A DNA stretch of 64,000 bases from Streptomyces taklimakanensis (GTDB lineage Bacteria; Actinomycetota; Actinomycetes; Streptomycetales; Streptomycetaceae): contig NZ_WIXO01000001.1 in assembly GCF_009709575.1 (NCBI RefSeq), forward strand, positions 1,922,001 through 1,986,000, given 5' to 3'. Shown piece after piece: positions 8,073-16,520 of the stretch. Within the stretch, counting starts at the first letter, position 1. Every line of letters starts with the position of its first letter. Position numbers and translations under genes: made by a program. The notes below the pieces were generated by a model. That model searched no databases. It was not told where the DNA came from and worked only from the letters and a program-made list of their open reading frames with translations.

Positions 8073-10118
8073 ATGTTCGACACGGTGCTGGTCGCCAACC
8101 GCGGCGAGATCGCCGTCCGCGTCATCCGCACGCTGCGGCGGCTGGGCGTGCGCTCGGTCGCCGTCTTCAGCGACGCGGACGCCGACGCCCGGCACGTGCG
8201 GGAGGCGGACACCGCGGTGCGGATCGGCCCGGCGGTGGCCTCCGAGAGCTATCTGTCGATCGAGCGGCTGTTGGAGGCCGCCCGGCGGACGGGCGCGCAG
8301 GCGGTGCACCCCGGCTACGGCTTCCTCGCCGAGAACGCCGCCTTCGCCCGCGCGGTGGTCGACGCCGGGATGGACTTCGTCGGCCCGCCCGCCGAGGCCA
8401 TCGAGCTGATGGGCGACAAGATCCGTGCCAAGGAGACGGTGAAGGCGGCCGGGGTGCCGGTGGTCCCCGGCAGCGACGGCAGCTCCCTGACCGACGCCGA
8501 GTTGGCCGCCGCCGCGCTGGAGGTCGGCATGCCGGTACTGCTCAAGCCCTCGGCGGGCGGCGGCGGCAAGGGCATGCGGCTGGTCCGCGACGAGGCCCTG
8601 CTCCCCGACGAGATCGCCGCCGCGCGGCGTGAGGCCCGCGGCGCCTTCGGGGACGACACCCTGCTGGTGGAGCGGTGGATCGACGGTCCGCGCCACATCG
8701 AGATCCAGGTCCTCGCCGACGGCCACGGCACCGTGGTGCACCTGGGCGAACGCGAGTGCAGCCTCCAGCGCCGCCACCAGAAGATCGTCGAGGAGGCGCC
8801 CAGCCCTCTGCTGGATCCGGCAACCCGCGCCGCGATGGGCGAGGCGGCGGTGCGCGCCGCCCGCTCCTGCGGCTACCGGGGCGCCGGCACGGTGGAGTTC
8901 ATCGTCCCCGGCGGCGACCCGGCCGCCTACTGCTTCATGGAGATGAACACCCGCCTCCAGGTCGAACACCCGGTGACGGAACTGATCACCGGGGTGGACC
9001 TGGTGGAGTGGCAGCTCCGGGTGGCGGCCGGCGAGCCACTGCCCTTCGGTCAGGACGACATCACCCTGGACGGCCACGCGGTGGAGGCCCGGATCTGCGC
9101 GGAGACCGCGCGCGCCACGGGTGGGAGAGTGGACTTCCTGCCGTCGGCCGGCACCGTCCACCTGCTGTCCGAGCCGTCGGGCGAGGGCGTCCGCGTGGAC
9201 TCCGGCCTGGCGCGGGGCACCGAGGTGGGCACCGACTACGATCCGATGCTCGCCAAGGTGATCGCCCACGGCCCCGACCGGGCCTCCGCGCTGCGCCGGC
9301 TGCGCGCGGCGCTGGCGGAGACGACGATCCTGGGCGTGGAGACCAACACCGCCTTCCTGCGCGCCCTGCTGGAGCACCCGGCGGTGCTCTCCGGCGCGCT
9401 GGACACCGGACTGGTGGACCGCGAGGCGGCCTCGCTGCTGCCGTCGACCGTGCCCGCCGAGGTGTACGCGGCGGCGGCCCTGCTGCGCCACGCCGAACTG
9501 GAGCCGGGGCCTTCCTCCACCGGCTGGACGGACCCGTTCTCGGCGCCGACCGGCTGGCGGCTCGGTGGCGAGGCCGCCTGGACGGTCCACCACCTGCGGA
9601 CACCGGGCCACGAGCCGGTGGCCGTACGGGTGCGCGGTCGATCTCCGGACGCCGAGGTGCGCGTCGGGGACGATCCGCCGGTGCGGGCCGCGCTGCGCGG
9701 CGGCGCCACCGACCGGGTGCGGCTGGAGTGGGACGGCGTCACCCACGTCTTCTCCCACGCCGGCGTCGACGGCGGCCGGTGGCTCGGTCGGAGCGGGGCC
9801 GGCTGGTACCTGGCCGACCACGACCCGGTCGAGGCGGCCCTGCGGGGCGGCGCCGGGGCGCACGGCGCCGACGCGCTGACCGCGCCGATGCCCGGCACGG
9901 TCACCGTCGTCAAGGCGTCCGTCGGCGACGAGGTCACCGCGGGCCAGAGCCTGCTGGTGGTGGAGGCGATGAAGATGGAGCACGTCATCGCCGCGCCGTA
10001 CGACGGGGTCGTCACCGAGCTGGACGTCGCGCCCGGCAGCACCGTCGCCATGGACCAGGTGCTGGCCGTCGTCGAACCCGGACGGTCCGGGGAGTCGGAC
10101 GGGGAGGCCGCACGATGA
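8073..10118 (+). CDS. accA1: Methylcrotonyl-CoA carboxylase biotin-carboxylase/BCCP subunit
   Basis: A 681-residue protein with a biotin carboxylase domain (VLVANRGEIAVRVIRTL, the ATP-grasp loop KPSAGGGGKGM, EMNTRLQVEHPVTE), a linker domain and a C-terminal biotin carboxyl carrier domain with the biotinylation motif EAMKMEH. It would carboxylate biotin with ATP and bicarbonate for the AccD1 subunit. I prefer the ATG at 8073 because GAGGGGG at 8057-8063 is 9 nt upstream; the ATG at 8064 touches that SD and would only add three residues. It is 14 bp from the accD1 stop and overlaps the next gene by ATGA. Confidence 0.88.
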   Translation: MFDTVLVANRGEIAVRVIRTLRRLGVRSVAVFSDADADARHVREADTAVRIGPAVASESYLSIERLLEAARRTGAQAVHPGYGFLAENAAFARAVVDAGMDFVGPPAEAIELMGDKIRAKETVKAAGVPVVPGSDGSSLTDAELAAAALEVGMPVLLKPSAGGGGKGMRLVRDEALLPDEIAAARREARGAFGDDTLLVERWIDGPRHIEIQVLADGHGTVVHLGERECSLQRRHQKIVEEAPSPLLDPATRAAMGEAAVRAARSCGYRGAGTVEFIVPGGDPAAYCFMEMNTRLQVEHPVTELITGVDLVEWQLRVAAGEPLPFGQDDITLDGHAVEARICAETARATGGRVDFLPSAGTVHLLSEPSGEGVRVDSGLARGTEVGTDYDPMLAKVIAHGPDRASALRRLRAALAETTILGVETNTAFLRALLEHPAVLSGALDTGLVDREAASLLPSTVPAEVYAAAALLRHAELEPGPSSTGWTDPFSAPTGWRLGGEAAWTVHHLRTPGHEPVAVRVRGRSPDAEVRVGDDPPVRAALRGGATDRVRLEWDGVTHVFSHAGVDGGRWLGRSGAGWYLADHDPVEAALRGGAGAHGADALTAPMPGTVTVVKASVGDEVTAGQSLLVVEAMKMEHVIAAPYDGVVTELDVAPGSTVAMDQVLAVVEPGRSGESDGEAAR

Positions 10119-11137
10119 TCGACGAACTGCCCATGGTCCTTCCCGCCGAGGGACTTCCCGCCCGGGTCCGCGTCCACGAGGTGGGGCCGCGCGACGGCCT
10201 GCAGAACGAGCAGGCGATCGTCCCCGTGGAGGTAAAGGCGGAGTTCGTCCGCCGGCTCGTCGACGCCGGACTGCGGACGGTCGAGGTCACCAGCTTCGTC
10301 CATCCCAGGTGGGTGCCCCAACTCGCCGACGCCGAGCGGCTGTTCCCGGCCGTGGCCGGCCTGGCCGGCCTGGCCGGCCACGAGGGGGACGCGGCCGTAC
10401 GGCTGCCGGTGCTCGTGCCCAACGAACGCGGTCTGGAGCGGGCCCTGGCCCTCGGCGCCCGCGAGATCGCCGTCTTCGGCAGCGCCACCGAGTCCTTCGC
10501 CAAGGCCAACCTCAACCGCACCGTCGACGAGGCCCTGGCGATGTTCGCACCGGTGGTCGCCCGGGCGAAGGAGGCGGGTGCCGGGGTCCGCGGTTACCTG
10601 TCGATGTGCTTCGGCGACCCGTGGGAGGGCCCGGTCCCCGTCGAGAGGGTGGTCGGCGTCTGCCGTCGCCTGCTCGACCTCGGCTGTGACGAACTCAGCC
10701 TGGGCGACACCATCGGCGTGGCCACCCCCGGCCACGTCACCGCCCTGCTGACCGCTCTGAACGAGGCCGGGGTGTCCACCGAGCGCCTCGCCGTCCACTT
10801 CCACGACACCTACGGTCAGGCCCTGGCCAACACCCTCGCCGCCCTGCGGCACGGCGTCACCACCGTGGACGCCTCCGCGGGCGGTCTCGGCGGCTGCCCG
10901 TACGCCAGGAGCGCCACCGGCAACCTCGCCACCGAGGATCTGGTGTGGATGTTGCACGGGCTCGGCATCGACACCGGGATCGACCTCGACCGTCTCACCG
11001 CCACCAGCGTGTGGATGGCCGAACGGCTGGGCCGCCCCAGCCCCTCCCGCACGGTCCGCGCCCTGGCGTCCCGGAGCGCCGACTCCCCCCGGAACACCAC
11101 CGGCCCCGACTCCCTCGACTCCCACAAGGAGCAGTGA
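10115..11137 (+). CDS. hmgL: Hydroxymethylglutaryl-CoA lyase
   Basis: A 340-residue TIM-barrel lyase that splits HMG-CoA to acetyl-CoA and acetoacetate, the last step of leucine catabolism. The signatures are VHEVGPRDGLQNE at the N-terminus, the metal ligands in VHFHDTYGQALAN, and the active-site loop GGLGGCPYARSATGN with its catalytic cysteine. Length is slightly above the family norm (about 300) because of a C-terminal Ser/Asp-rich tail. The start overlaps the carboxylase stop by ATGA, implying translational coupling. No methylglutaconyl-CoA hydratase gene lies in the cluster, so that step must be encoded elsewhere. Confidence 0.9.
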   Translation: MIDELPMVLPAEGLPARVRVHEVGPRDGLQNEQAIVPVEVKAEFVRRLVDAGLRTVEVTSFVHPRWVPQLADAERLFPAVAGLAGLAGHEGDAAVRLPVLVPNERGLERALALGAREIAVFGSATESFAKANLNRTVDEALAMFAPVVARAKEAGAGVRGYLSMCFGDPWEGPVPVERVVGVCRRLLDLGCDELSLGDTIGVATPGHVTALLTALNEAGVSTERLAVHFHDTYGQALANTLAALRHGVTTVDASAGGLGGCPYARSATGNLATEDLVWMLHGLGIDTGIDLDRLTATSVWMAERLGRPSPSRTVRALASRSADSPRNTTGPDSLDSHKEQ

Positions 11138-11141
11138 AGCC

Positions 11142-12302
11142 ATGTCCCTTGACCACCGCCTCTCCCCCGAGCACGAGGAACTGCGCCGCACCGTCGAGGG
11201 GTTCGCGCACGACGTCGTCGCGCCGAAGATCGGGGAGTTCTACGAGAACCACGAGTTCCCCTACGAGATCGTCCGCGAGATGGGTCGCATGGGCCTGTTC
11301 GGCCTGCCGTTCCCCGAGGAGTACGGGGGCATGGGAGGCGACTACCTCGCCCTGGGCCTGGCCCTGGAGGAACTGGCCCGGGTGGACTCCTCCGTCGCCA
11401 TCACGCTGGAGGCCGCGGTCTCGCTGGGCGCCATGCCCATTTATCGCTTCGGCACCGAGGAGCAGAAGCGCGCGTGGCTGCCGAAGCTGTGCTCGGGCGA
11501 GATGCTCGGCGCGTTCGGCCTGACCGAGCCGGAGTGCGGTTCGGACGCGGGCGGCACCCGCACCACCGCCGTCCGCGACGGCGACGAGTGGGTGATCAAC
11601 GGCACCAAGTGCTTCATCACCAACTCCGGCACCGACATCACCGGCCTGGTCACGGTCACCGCCGTCACCGGACGCAAGCCCGACGGCCGCCCGGAGATCT
11701 CCTCGATCATCGTCCCCTCCGGCACCCCGGGCTTCACCGTGGCCGCTCCCTACTCCAAGGTCGGTTGGAACGCCTCCGACACCCGCGAGCTGTCCTTCTC
11801 CGACGTGCGGGTCCCGGCCGCCAACCTGCTGGGCGAGGAGGGCCGCGGCTACGCGCAGTTCCTGCGCATCCTCGACGAGGGCCGCATCGCCATCTCGGCC
11901 CTGGCCACCGGCCTGGCCCAGGGCTGTGTGGACGAGTCGGTGCGGTACGCCGGGGAGCGCCACGCCTTCGGCCGTCCGATCGGCTCCAACCAGGCCATCC
12001 AGTTCAAGATCGCCGACATGGAGATGCGCGCCCACACCGCCCGTCTGGCCTGGCGTGACGCGGCGGCCCGTCTGTTGGCGGGCGAGCCGTTCAAGAAGGA
12101 GGCGGCCATCGCCAAGCTGTACTCCTCCGAGACCGCGGTCGACAACGCCCGCGAAGCCACCCAGATCCACGGCGGCTACGGCTTCATGAACGAGTACCCG
12201 GTGGCCCGTATGTGGCGCGACTCCAAGATCCTGGAGATCGGCGAGGGCACCAGCGAGGTGCAGCGCATGCTGATCGCCCGGGAGCTGGGCATGGCCTCCT
12301 GA
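11142..12302 (+). CDS. acdH: Acyl-CoA dehydrogenase AcdH (isovaleryl-CoA type)
   Basis: A 386-residue flavoprotein for oxidation of isovaleryl-CoA or other branched-chain acyl-CoA. Motifs: FGLTEPECGSDAGGTRTTA (flavin/substrate loop), FITNSGTD and the C-terminal QIHGGYGFMNEYPV and EIGEGTSEVQRMLIAREL. It starts 4 bp after the HMG-CoA lyase stop, with AAGGAG upstream. Its operon position matches S. coelicolor acdH (SCO2779 from memory), a gene linked to branched-chain amino acid degradation. Transcription probably ends at the hairpin at 12328-12355. Confidence 0.88.
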   Translation: MSLDHRLSPEHEELRRTVEGFAHDVVAPKIGEFYENHEFPYEIVREMGRMGLFGLPFPEEYGGMGGDYLALGLALEELARVDSSVAITLEAAVSLGAMPIYRFGTEEQKRAWLPKLCSGEMLGAFGLTEPECGSDAGGTRTTAVRDGDEWVINGTKCFITNSGTDITGLVTVTAVTGRKPDGRPEISSIIVPSGTPGFTVAAPYSKVGWNASDTRELSFSDVRVPAANLLGEEGRGYAQFLRILDEGRIAISALATGLAQGCVDESVRYAGERHAFGRPIGSNQAIQFKIADMEMRAHTARLAWRDAAARLLAGEPFKKEAAIAKLYSSETAVDNAREATQIHGGYGFMNEYPVARMWRDSKILEIGEGTSEVQRMLIARELGMAS

Positions 12303-12327
12303 GACGGCGTGTCGCGGACCGCTCGGC

Positions 12328-12355
12328 GGCCCCGGCCCCGTCCTGGGCCGGGGCC
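12328..12355. terminator. Bidirectional terminator between convergent genes
   Basis: GGCCCCGGCCC (12328-12338) pairs perfectly with GGGCCGGGGCC (12345-12355), an 11-bp all-GC stem with a 6-nt loop. It lies between the stop of acdH and the stop of the convergent SpoIIE-type gene and can serve both. Confidence 0.75.
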
Positions 12356-12363
12356 GGGGCCGG

Positions 12364-15147
12364 TCACCGCGGCGGCAGCGGCTGCTCGGCCCAGATGATC
12401 TTCCCGCTCCCGGTGTACCGGGTGCCCCAGCGCTCGGAGAGCTGCGCCACGAGGAACAGGCCGCGGCCGCCCTCGTCCGTCGCCGCCGCGCGCCGCAGGT
12501 GGGGTGAGGTGTTGCTGGTGTCGGAGACCTCGCAGATCAGACTCCGCTCCAGCCTCAGCAACCGCACCCCGACCGGTCCGGTGGCGTGCCGGATGGCGTT
12601 GGTGACCAGCTCGCTGAGGATCAGCTCGGTGGTGAAACCCAGTTCCTCCAGCTCCCAGTCGGCCAGCCGCCGGGCGACGCCGGCACGGACCTCCGCGACC
12701 GCGGCCGGTTCGGAGGGCACGTCCCAGACCGCGGTGCGGTCGACCGCCAGCGCCCGGGTGCGGGCGACGAGCAGGGCGACGTCGTCCCGCGGACGCTCGA
12801 TCAACAGCGCGCCGGTCACCACGTCGCACATCTCCTCGGGGGAGGCCGTCCCGGCGTGGGCCAGCGCCTCCCTCAGCAGGGCCAGCCCGACGTCGATGTC
12901 GCGTCCGCGGTCCTCGATGAGTCCGTCGGTGTAGAGGACGAGACGGCTGCCCTCGGCCAGGTCGATCTCGGCCGTCTCGTAGGGCGGCCCGCCCAGCCCC
13001 AGGGGCGCGCCGACGGGGGTGTCGGGGAACTCCACGCTGCCGTCGGGGTGGACGAGGGCGAGGGGCGGGTGCCCGGCGCGGGCGATGACGCACGTGCGGG
13101 CGACCGGGTCGTAGATCGCGTACAGACAGGTGGCGCCCATCATCCCGGTGGCGTCGTCGGGCTCCCCCTCCTCGCCGTCGAAGCCCCGGTCGCTCCGGCT
13201 CACCAACTCGTCGAGGTGCCCGATGATCTCGTCGGGCGGCAGGTCCAGGGCGGAGAAGTTGTGGACGGCGGTGCGCAGCCGCCCCATGGTGGCGGCCGCG
13301 TGCAGCCCGTGACCGACCACGTCGCCGACCACCAGCGCGACCCGGGCCCCGGAGAGGGGGATCACGTCGAACCAGTCCCCGCCCACCCCCGACTGGGCGG
13401 GCAGGTAGCGGTGGGCGACCTCCAGGGCCCCCTGTCCGGGCAGGGCCCGGGGCAGCAGGCTGCGCTGGAGGGTGGCGGCCATGGCGTGCTCGCGCGTGTA
13501 GCGGCGGGCGTTGTCGACGGCGGCCGCGGCCCGCGCCACCAGTTCCTCGGCCAGGGACAGATCGTCGTCGTCGAAGGGCTCGGGCTTCTCCGAGCGCCAG
13601 AAGGTGGCCGTGCCCAGGACGATGCCGCGGGCCTGGAGCGGCACCGTGACCAGCGAGTGGACCCCCTCGGCGAGAATGTCCCGAGCGCGCTCGGGATCCT
13701 GCGCCCGCCACCCCTCGGCGGTGGTCAGCTCCGACTCCAGGACGGCGTGCCCGGACCGGTAGCCCCGGGCCTGCGGCGTGGCGGGCCTGAAGTCGATCAG
13801 CTCGCCGGTCGGGTGGAAGGCCGGAACGTCCCGGATGCCGGCCGCGGCCACCCGGCGCAGGCCCACCGCGCCGTCGGCCGGCTCGTCGCCGCGCAGCACG
13901 GCGTCGGCCAGGTCGACGGTGACGAAGTCGGCGAACCGGGGCACCGCGGCCTTCGCCAGTTCCTCGGCGGTGCGCACCATGTCCAGTGTGGTGCCGATCC
14001 CGGTGCCCGCGTCGTAGAGCAGCTTCAGCCTGCGGCGCGCCGCCTCCGCGCTCTTTGAAAGGACCCGCAGCTCGGTGGAGTCCCGGAAGGTCGCCACGCT
14101 GCCCGGGGGACCCCCGTAGCGGTCCGTGGGCTGCTGGTTGACGACCACCATGCGGTCCCCGACCATGTGGGCCTCGTCCACCGCCGGACGCCCGGAGGTC
14201 AGCAGCCTGGTGGTGCGCTGGTCCAGTCCCAGCTCCGGGACGTGGCGGCCCTCGGCGTCGGGCGGCAGGTCGAGCAGCCTGCGCGCCTCGTCGTTGGCGA
14301 GCACCAGCCGGCCGCCGGTACCGACGATGAGCACACCCTCCCGGACGGCGTGCAGCACGGCGTCGTGGTGCTCGTACATGCGGGCCAGCTCGGCCGGCCC
14401 CAGGCCGTGGGTCTGGCGCAGCAGCCGCCTGCCGATCACGGCCGTGCCGGCCATGGAGAGCAGCAGCGCGGCCGCGGAGGCGCCGAACAGCAGCGGGAGC
14501 TGGTCCTGCACCCCGCTGCTGACCTTGTCGACGGTGATGCCCGCCGAGACCAGGCCGATCACCGTTCCGTCGGAGTCGGTGACGGGGACCACGGCCTGCA
14601 CGAGGGGGCCGATGGTGCCGACGATCTCCTCGGTGACGACCTTCCCCTCCAACGCCGGTTCGATCGTGCCGACGAAGCGCCTGCCGATCCGGTCGGGTTC
14701 GGGATGGGTGTAGCGGATGCCGTCGGTGTCCGTGACGACGACGAAGTCCACCCCCGTGCGTTGTCTGGCCCGCTCGGCGAGCGGCTGGAGCACCTCGGTC
14801 GGGTCCTGGCTTCGCAGCGCCTCGGGGAGCCCCGGCGAGGCGGCGAACGCCTCGGCGACGGCGACCGAGCGGTTGCGCGCCTCCTGGGTGCCGCTGCTGC
14901 CCGCCTGGACCAGCAGGGCTGCCACCGCGGCCACGACGAGCAGCAGGACCAGGACGGCCTGGAGGAGGAACACCTGACCGGCCAGGCTCCGGACACCCAG
15001 CAGCGAGCCGGGGGGCCGTTCCGACGACGGCCGCCCGGCTCGACGACGTCCTGGGCCCCCGTCTCCCGTTCCCCCGCTCCCGTGCGAGCGCCGGGCGCCG
15101 AACAACCGGGGCGGCAAGTCCCAAGATCGGCCGGAAAGTCCGATCAC
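12364..15147 (-). CDS. Membrane sensor PAS-GAF-PP2C (SpoIIE) phosphatase with anti-sigma kinase domain
   Basis: A 927-residue multi-domain regulator. Order: basic N-terminus, TM helix (about 50-75), extracellular Cache/CitA-like sensor (FVVVTDTDGIRYTHPEPDRIG), second TM (about 225-245), PAS (HAVREGVLIVGTGGRLVLAN), GAF (GTTLDMVRTAEELAKAAVP), SpoIIE-type PP2C phosphatase (SGVGGDWFDVIPL, VVGDVVGHGLHAAA, LVLYTDGLIEDRG), and a C-terminal GHKL anti-sigma kinase-like ATPase (LVTNAIRHATGPVGVRL, DEGGRGLFLVAQL). Such proteins link an external signal to dephosphorylation of anti-sigma antagonists. The start is a GTG at 15147 with AGAAGGG upstream. Ligand and partner sigma factor are unknown. Confidence 0.88.
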   Translation of the reverse strand: MIGLSGRSWDLPPRLFGARRSHGSGGTGDGGPGRRRAGRPSSERPPGSLLGVRSLAGQVFLLQAVLVLLLVVAAVAALLVQAGSSGTQEARNRSVAVAEAFAASPGLPEALRSQDPTEVLQPLAERARQRTGVDFVVVTDTDGIRYTHPEPDRIGRRFVGTIEPALEGKVVTEEIVGTIGPLVQAVVPVTDSDGTVIGLVSAGITVDKVSSGVQDQLPLLFGASAAALLLSMAGTAVIGRRLLRQTHGLGPAELARMYEHHDAVLHAVREGVLIVGTGGRLVLANDEARRLLDLPPDAEGRHVPELGLDQRTTRLLTSGRPAVDEAHMVGDRMVVVNQQPTDRYGGPPGSVATFRDSTELRVLSKSAEAARRRLKLLYDAGTGIGTTLDMVRTAEELAKAAVPRFADFVTVDLADAVLRGDEPADGAVGLRRVAAAGIRDVPAFHPTGELIDFRPATPQARGYRSGHAVLESELTTAEGWRAQDPERARDILAEGVHSLVTVPLQARGIVLGTATFWRSEKPEPFDDDDLSLAEELVARAAAAVDNARRYTREHAMAATLQRSLLPRALPGQGALEVAHRYLPAQSGVGGDWFDVIPLSGARVALVVGDVVGHGLHAAATMGRLRTAVHNFSALDLPPDEIIGHLDELVSRSDRGFDGEEGEPDDATGMMGATCLYAIYDPVARTCVIARAGHPPLALVHPDGSVEFPDTPVGAPLGLGGPPYETAEIDLAEGSRLVLYTDGLIEDRGRDIDVGLALLREALAHAGTASPEEMCDVVTGALLIERPRDDVALLVARTRALAVDRTAVWDVPSEPAAVAEVRAGVARRLADWELEELGFTTELILSELVTNAIRHATGPVGVRLLRLERSLICEVSDTSNTSPHLRRAAATDEGGRGLFLVAQLSERWGTRYTGSGKIIWAEQPLPPR

Positions 15148-15359
15148 ACGCCCTTCTTAACATCGTTTGCCGCCCGGAGGCGAACGCTCGCCCCCCTGGC
15201 CGCGGCAGCCGGCCGCGCCTTCGACCCCGGCCCCGACGGACGTCCGGACGCCGCGCCGCCGAAACGCTCCGAAAAACATCCGCCGCACCCAGATCACCCG
15301 TGTGGAGGTGGGTAAGAAACAGACAACGACACTCACCCACGGTAGCCGGGAGAACACGC

Positions 15360-16370
15360 ATGGCCACTCCCATCGGCGCGAGCACCCTCGTCGCCGCCCT
15401 CAAGAAGGAGGGACTCAGAGTCGTCGAGGTCGGTGACTGGCGCACGCACAACCGCAACCACAAGGGCGCCTGGGGACCGGTGCACGGTGTGATGATCCAC
15501 CACACGGTCACCTCCGGGTCGGCGCGGACGGTGGAGATCTGCCGCACGGGATACAGCAGCCTGCCCGGCCCGCTGTGCCACGGCGTCATCACCAAGGACG
15601 GCCGGGTCCACCTGGTCGGTCACGGACGGGCCAACCACGCCGGACTCGGCGACGACGACGTACTGCGCGCGGTGATCGCCGAGCGCTCCTCCCTCCCCCC
15701 GGACAACGAGACCAACACCGACGGCAACCGCCACTTCTACGGCTTCGAGTGCGAGAACCTCGGCGACGGCCGTGACCCCTGGCCCGCCGCCCAGCTCGAC
15801 GCCATCGAGCGTGCCGCCGCGGCCCTGTGCCGGCACCACGGCTGGAAGGCCGAGTCCGTGATCGGCCATCTGGAGTGGCAGCCTGGCAAGGTCGATCCCC
15901 GCGGCTTCTCCATGAACGGCATGCGCTCCCGCATCCGCGAGCGCCTGAACCACGCCCCCGGATGGGGTCGGGACGAGGAGGACGACGTGCCGAACGTGAT
16001 CGGCGAGTACCAGACCACCGACATCGAGCTGCCCCCCAGGAAGTGGACGACCCTGAGCATCAAGGGCGTGGACATCCTGACCGGCGCGACGCGCTACCAG
16101 GCGATGGCGCACCTCACCGCCGCGATCCCGGAGGGGTCCACACTCCAGGGCCGCTTCTACCACCTGAGGCCGGACGGCACCCGCTGGGTGTCCGGCATCA
16201 TCGAGCGGATCGGCACCTCGGGGGACACGTTCGCCGACTTCCACCACTCCGGCAGCATCGCGCGGGACGAGAAGCTGCGCTTCGAGGCCGCCTACTACCC
16301 GGCCGACTCCGCCGACGACAGGCCGGCCACCATCACCGTGTCCCGTCTGCGGGGCCTGTACTGGAATTGA
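15360..16370 (+). CDS. Amidase_2/PGRP-type N-acetylmuramoyl-L-alanine amidase
   Basis: A 336-residue peptidoglycan amidase that cleaves the N-acetylmuramoyl-L-alanine bond. The N-terminal two thirds is a zinc amidase domain with GVMIHHTVTSG (first zinc His), GRANHAGLG, HFYGFECENLGDG and HLEWQPGKVDPRGF (second His plus the family Lys). The last 130 residues are a beta-rich domain of unknown role. There is no signal peptide, so it resembles an actinophage endolysin or domesticated one. The ATG at 15360 has GGGAGA 6 nt upstream. The stop codon sits exactly at the IS element's left end (GAATTGACATCC), so the current C-terminus may have been set by the insertion. Confidence 0.8.
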   Translation: MATPIGASTLVAALKKEGLRVVEVGDWRTHNRNHKGAWGPVHGVMIHHTVTSGSARTVEICRTGYSSLPGPLCHGVITKDGRVHLVGHGRANHAGLGDDDVLRAVIAERSSLPPDNETNTDGNRHFYGFECENLGDGRDPWPAAQLDAIERAAAALCRHHGWKAESVIGHLEWQPGKVDPRGFSMNGMRSRIRERLNHAPGWGRDEEDDVPNVIGEYQTTDIELPPRKWTTLSIKGVDILTGATRYQAMAHLTAAIPEGSTLQGRFYHLRPDGTRWVSGIIERIGTSGDTFADFHHSGSIARDEKLRFEAAYYPADSADDRPATITVSRLRGLYWN

Positions 16371-16520
16371 CATCCTCCCGGTCCTAAAGGACCGGGGTTC
16401 CTGCCACCCGCAGCCGCGGGTCTCGGCGGGTTCCTGCTTCACCGCGCTGTGCCGGTACGGGTACCGGTCTTACCTGCGCTCCACAGGCTGTCACGGCCAG
16501 TCCGGCCGCCTTTGCGACGT
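16367..16520 (-). ncRNA. Candidate omega RNA (TnpB guide scaffold)
   Basis: IS605-type TnpB proteins use an RNA transcribed across the tnpB 3' end and the right end of the element. Here the tnpB stop codon (16384-16386) lies inside the perfect 8-bp terminal hairpin 16377-16396. A second hairpin, CCCGC-AGCC-GCGGG, lies at 16407-16420, with repeated GGTTCCTGC (16396-16404, 16429-16437) beside it. The guide would be the sequence just outside the end, that is the 3' end of the amidase gene read leftward. The 5' limit is a guess. Confidence 0.5.

Noticed and set aside
12176..15595. 1139-codon minus-strand frame overlapping the SpoIIE-type gene
   Set aside because: It is a shadow frame of the 927-residue protein; translation is Arg/Gly/Pro-rich without domains.
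16367..16440. CRISPR-like repeat GGTTCCTGC
   Set aside because: Only two short copies within the IS end; no spacer-repeat periodicity anywhere in the window.
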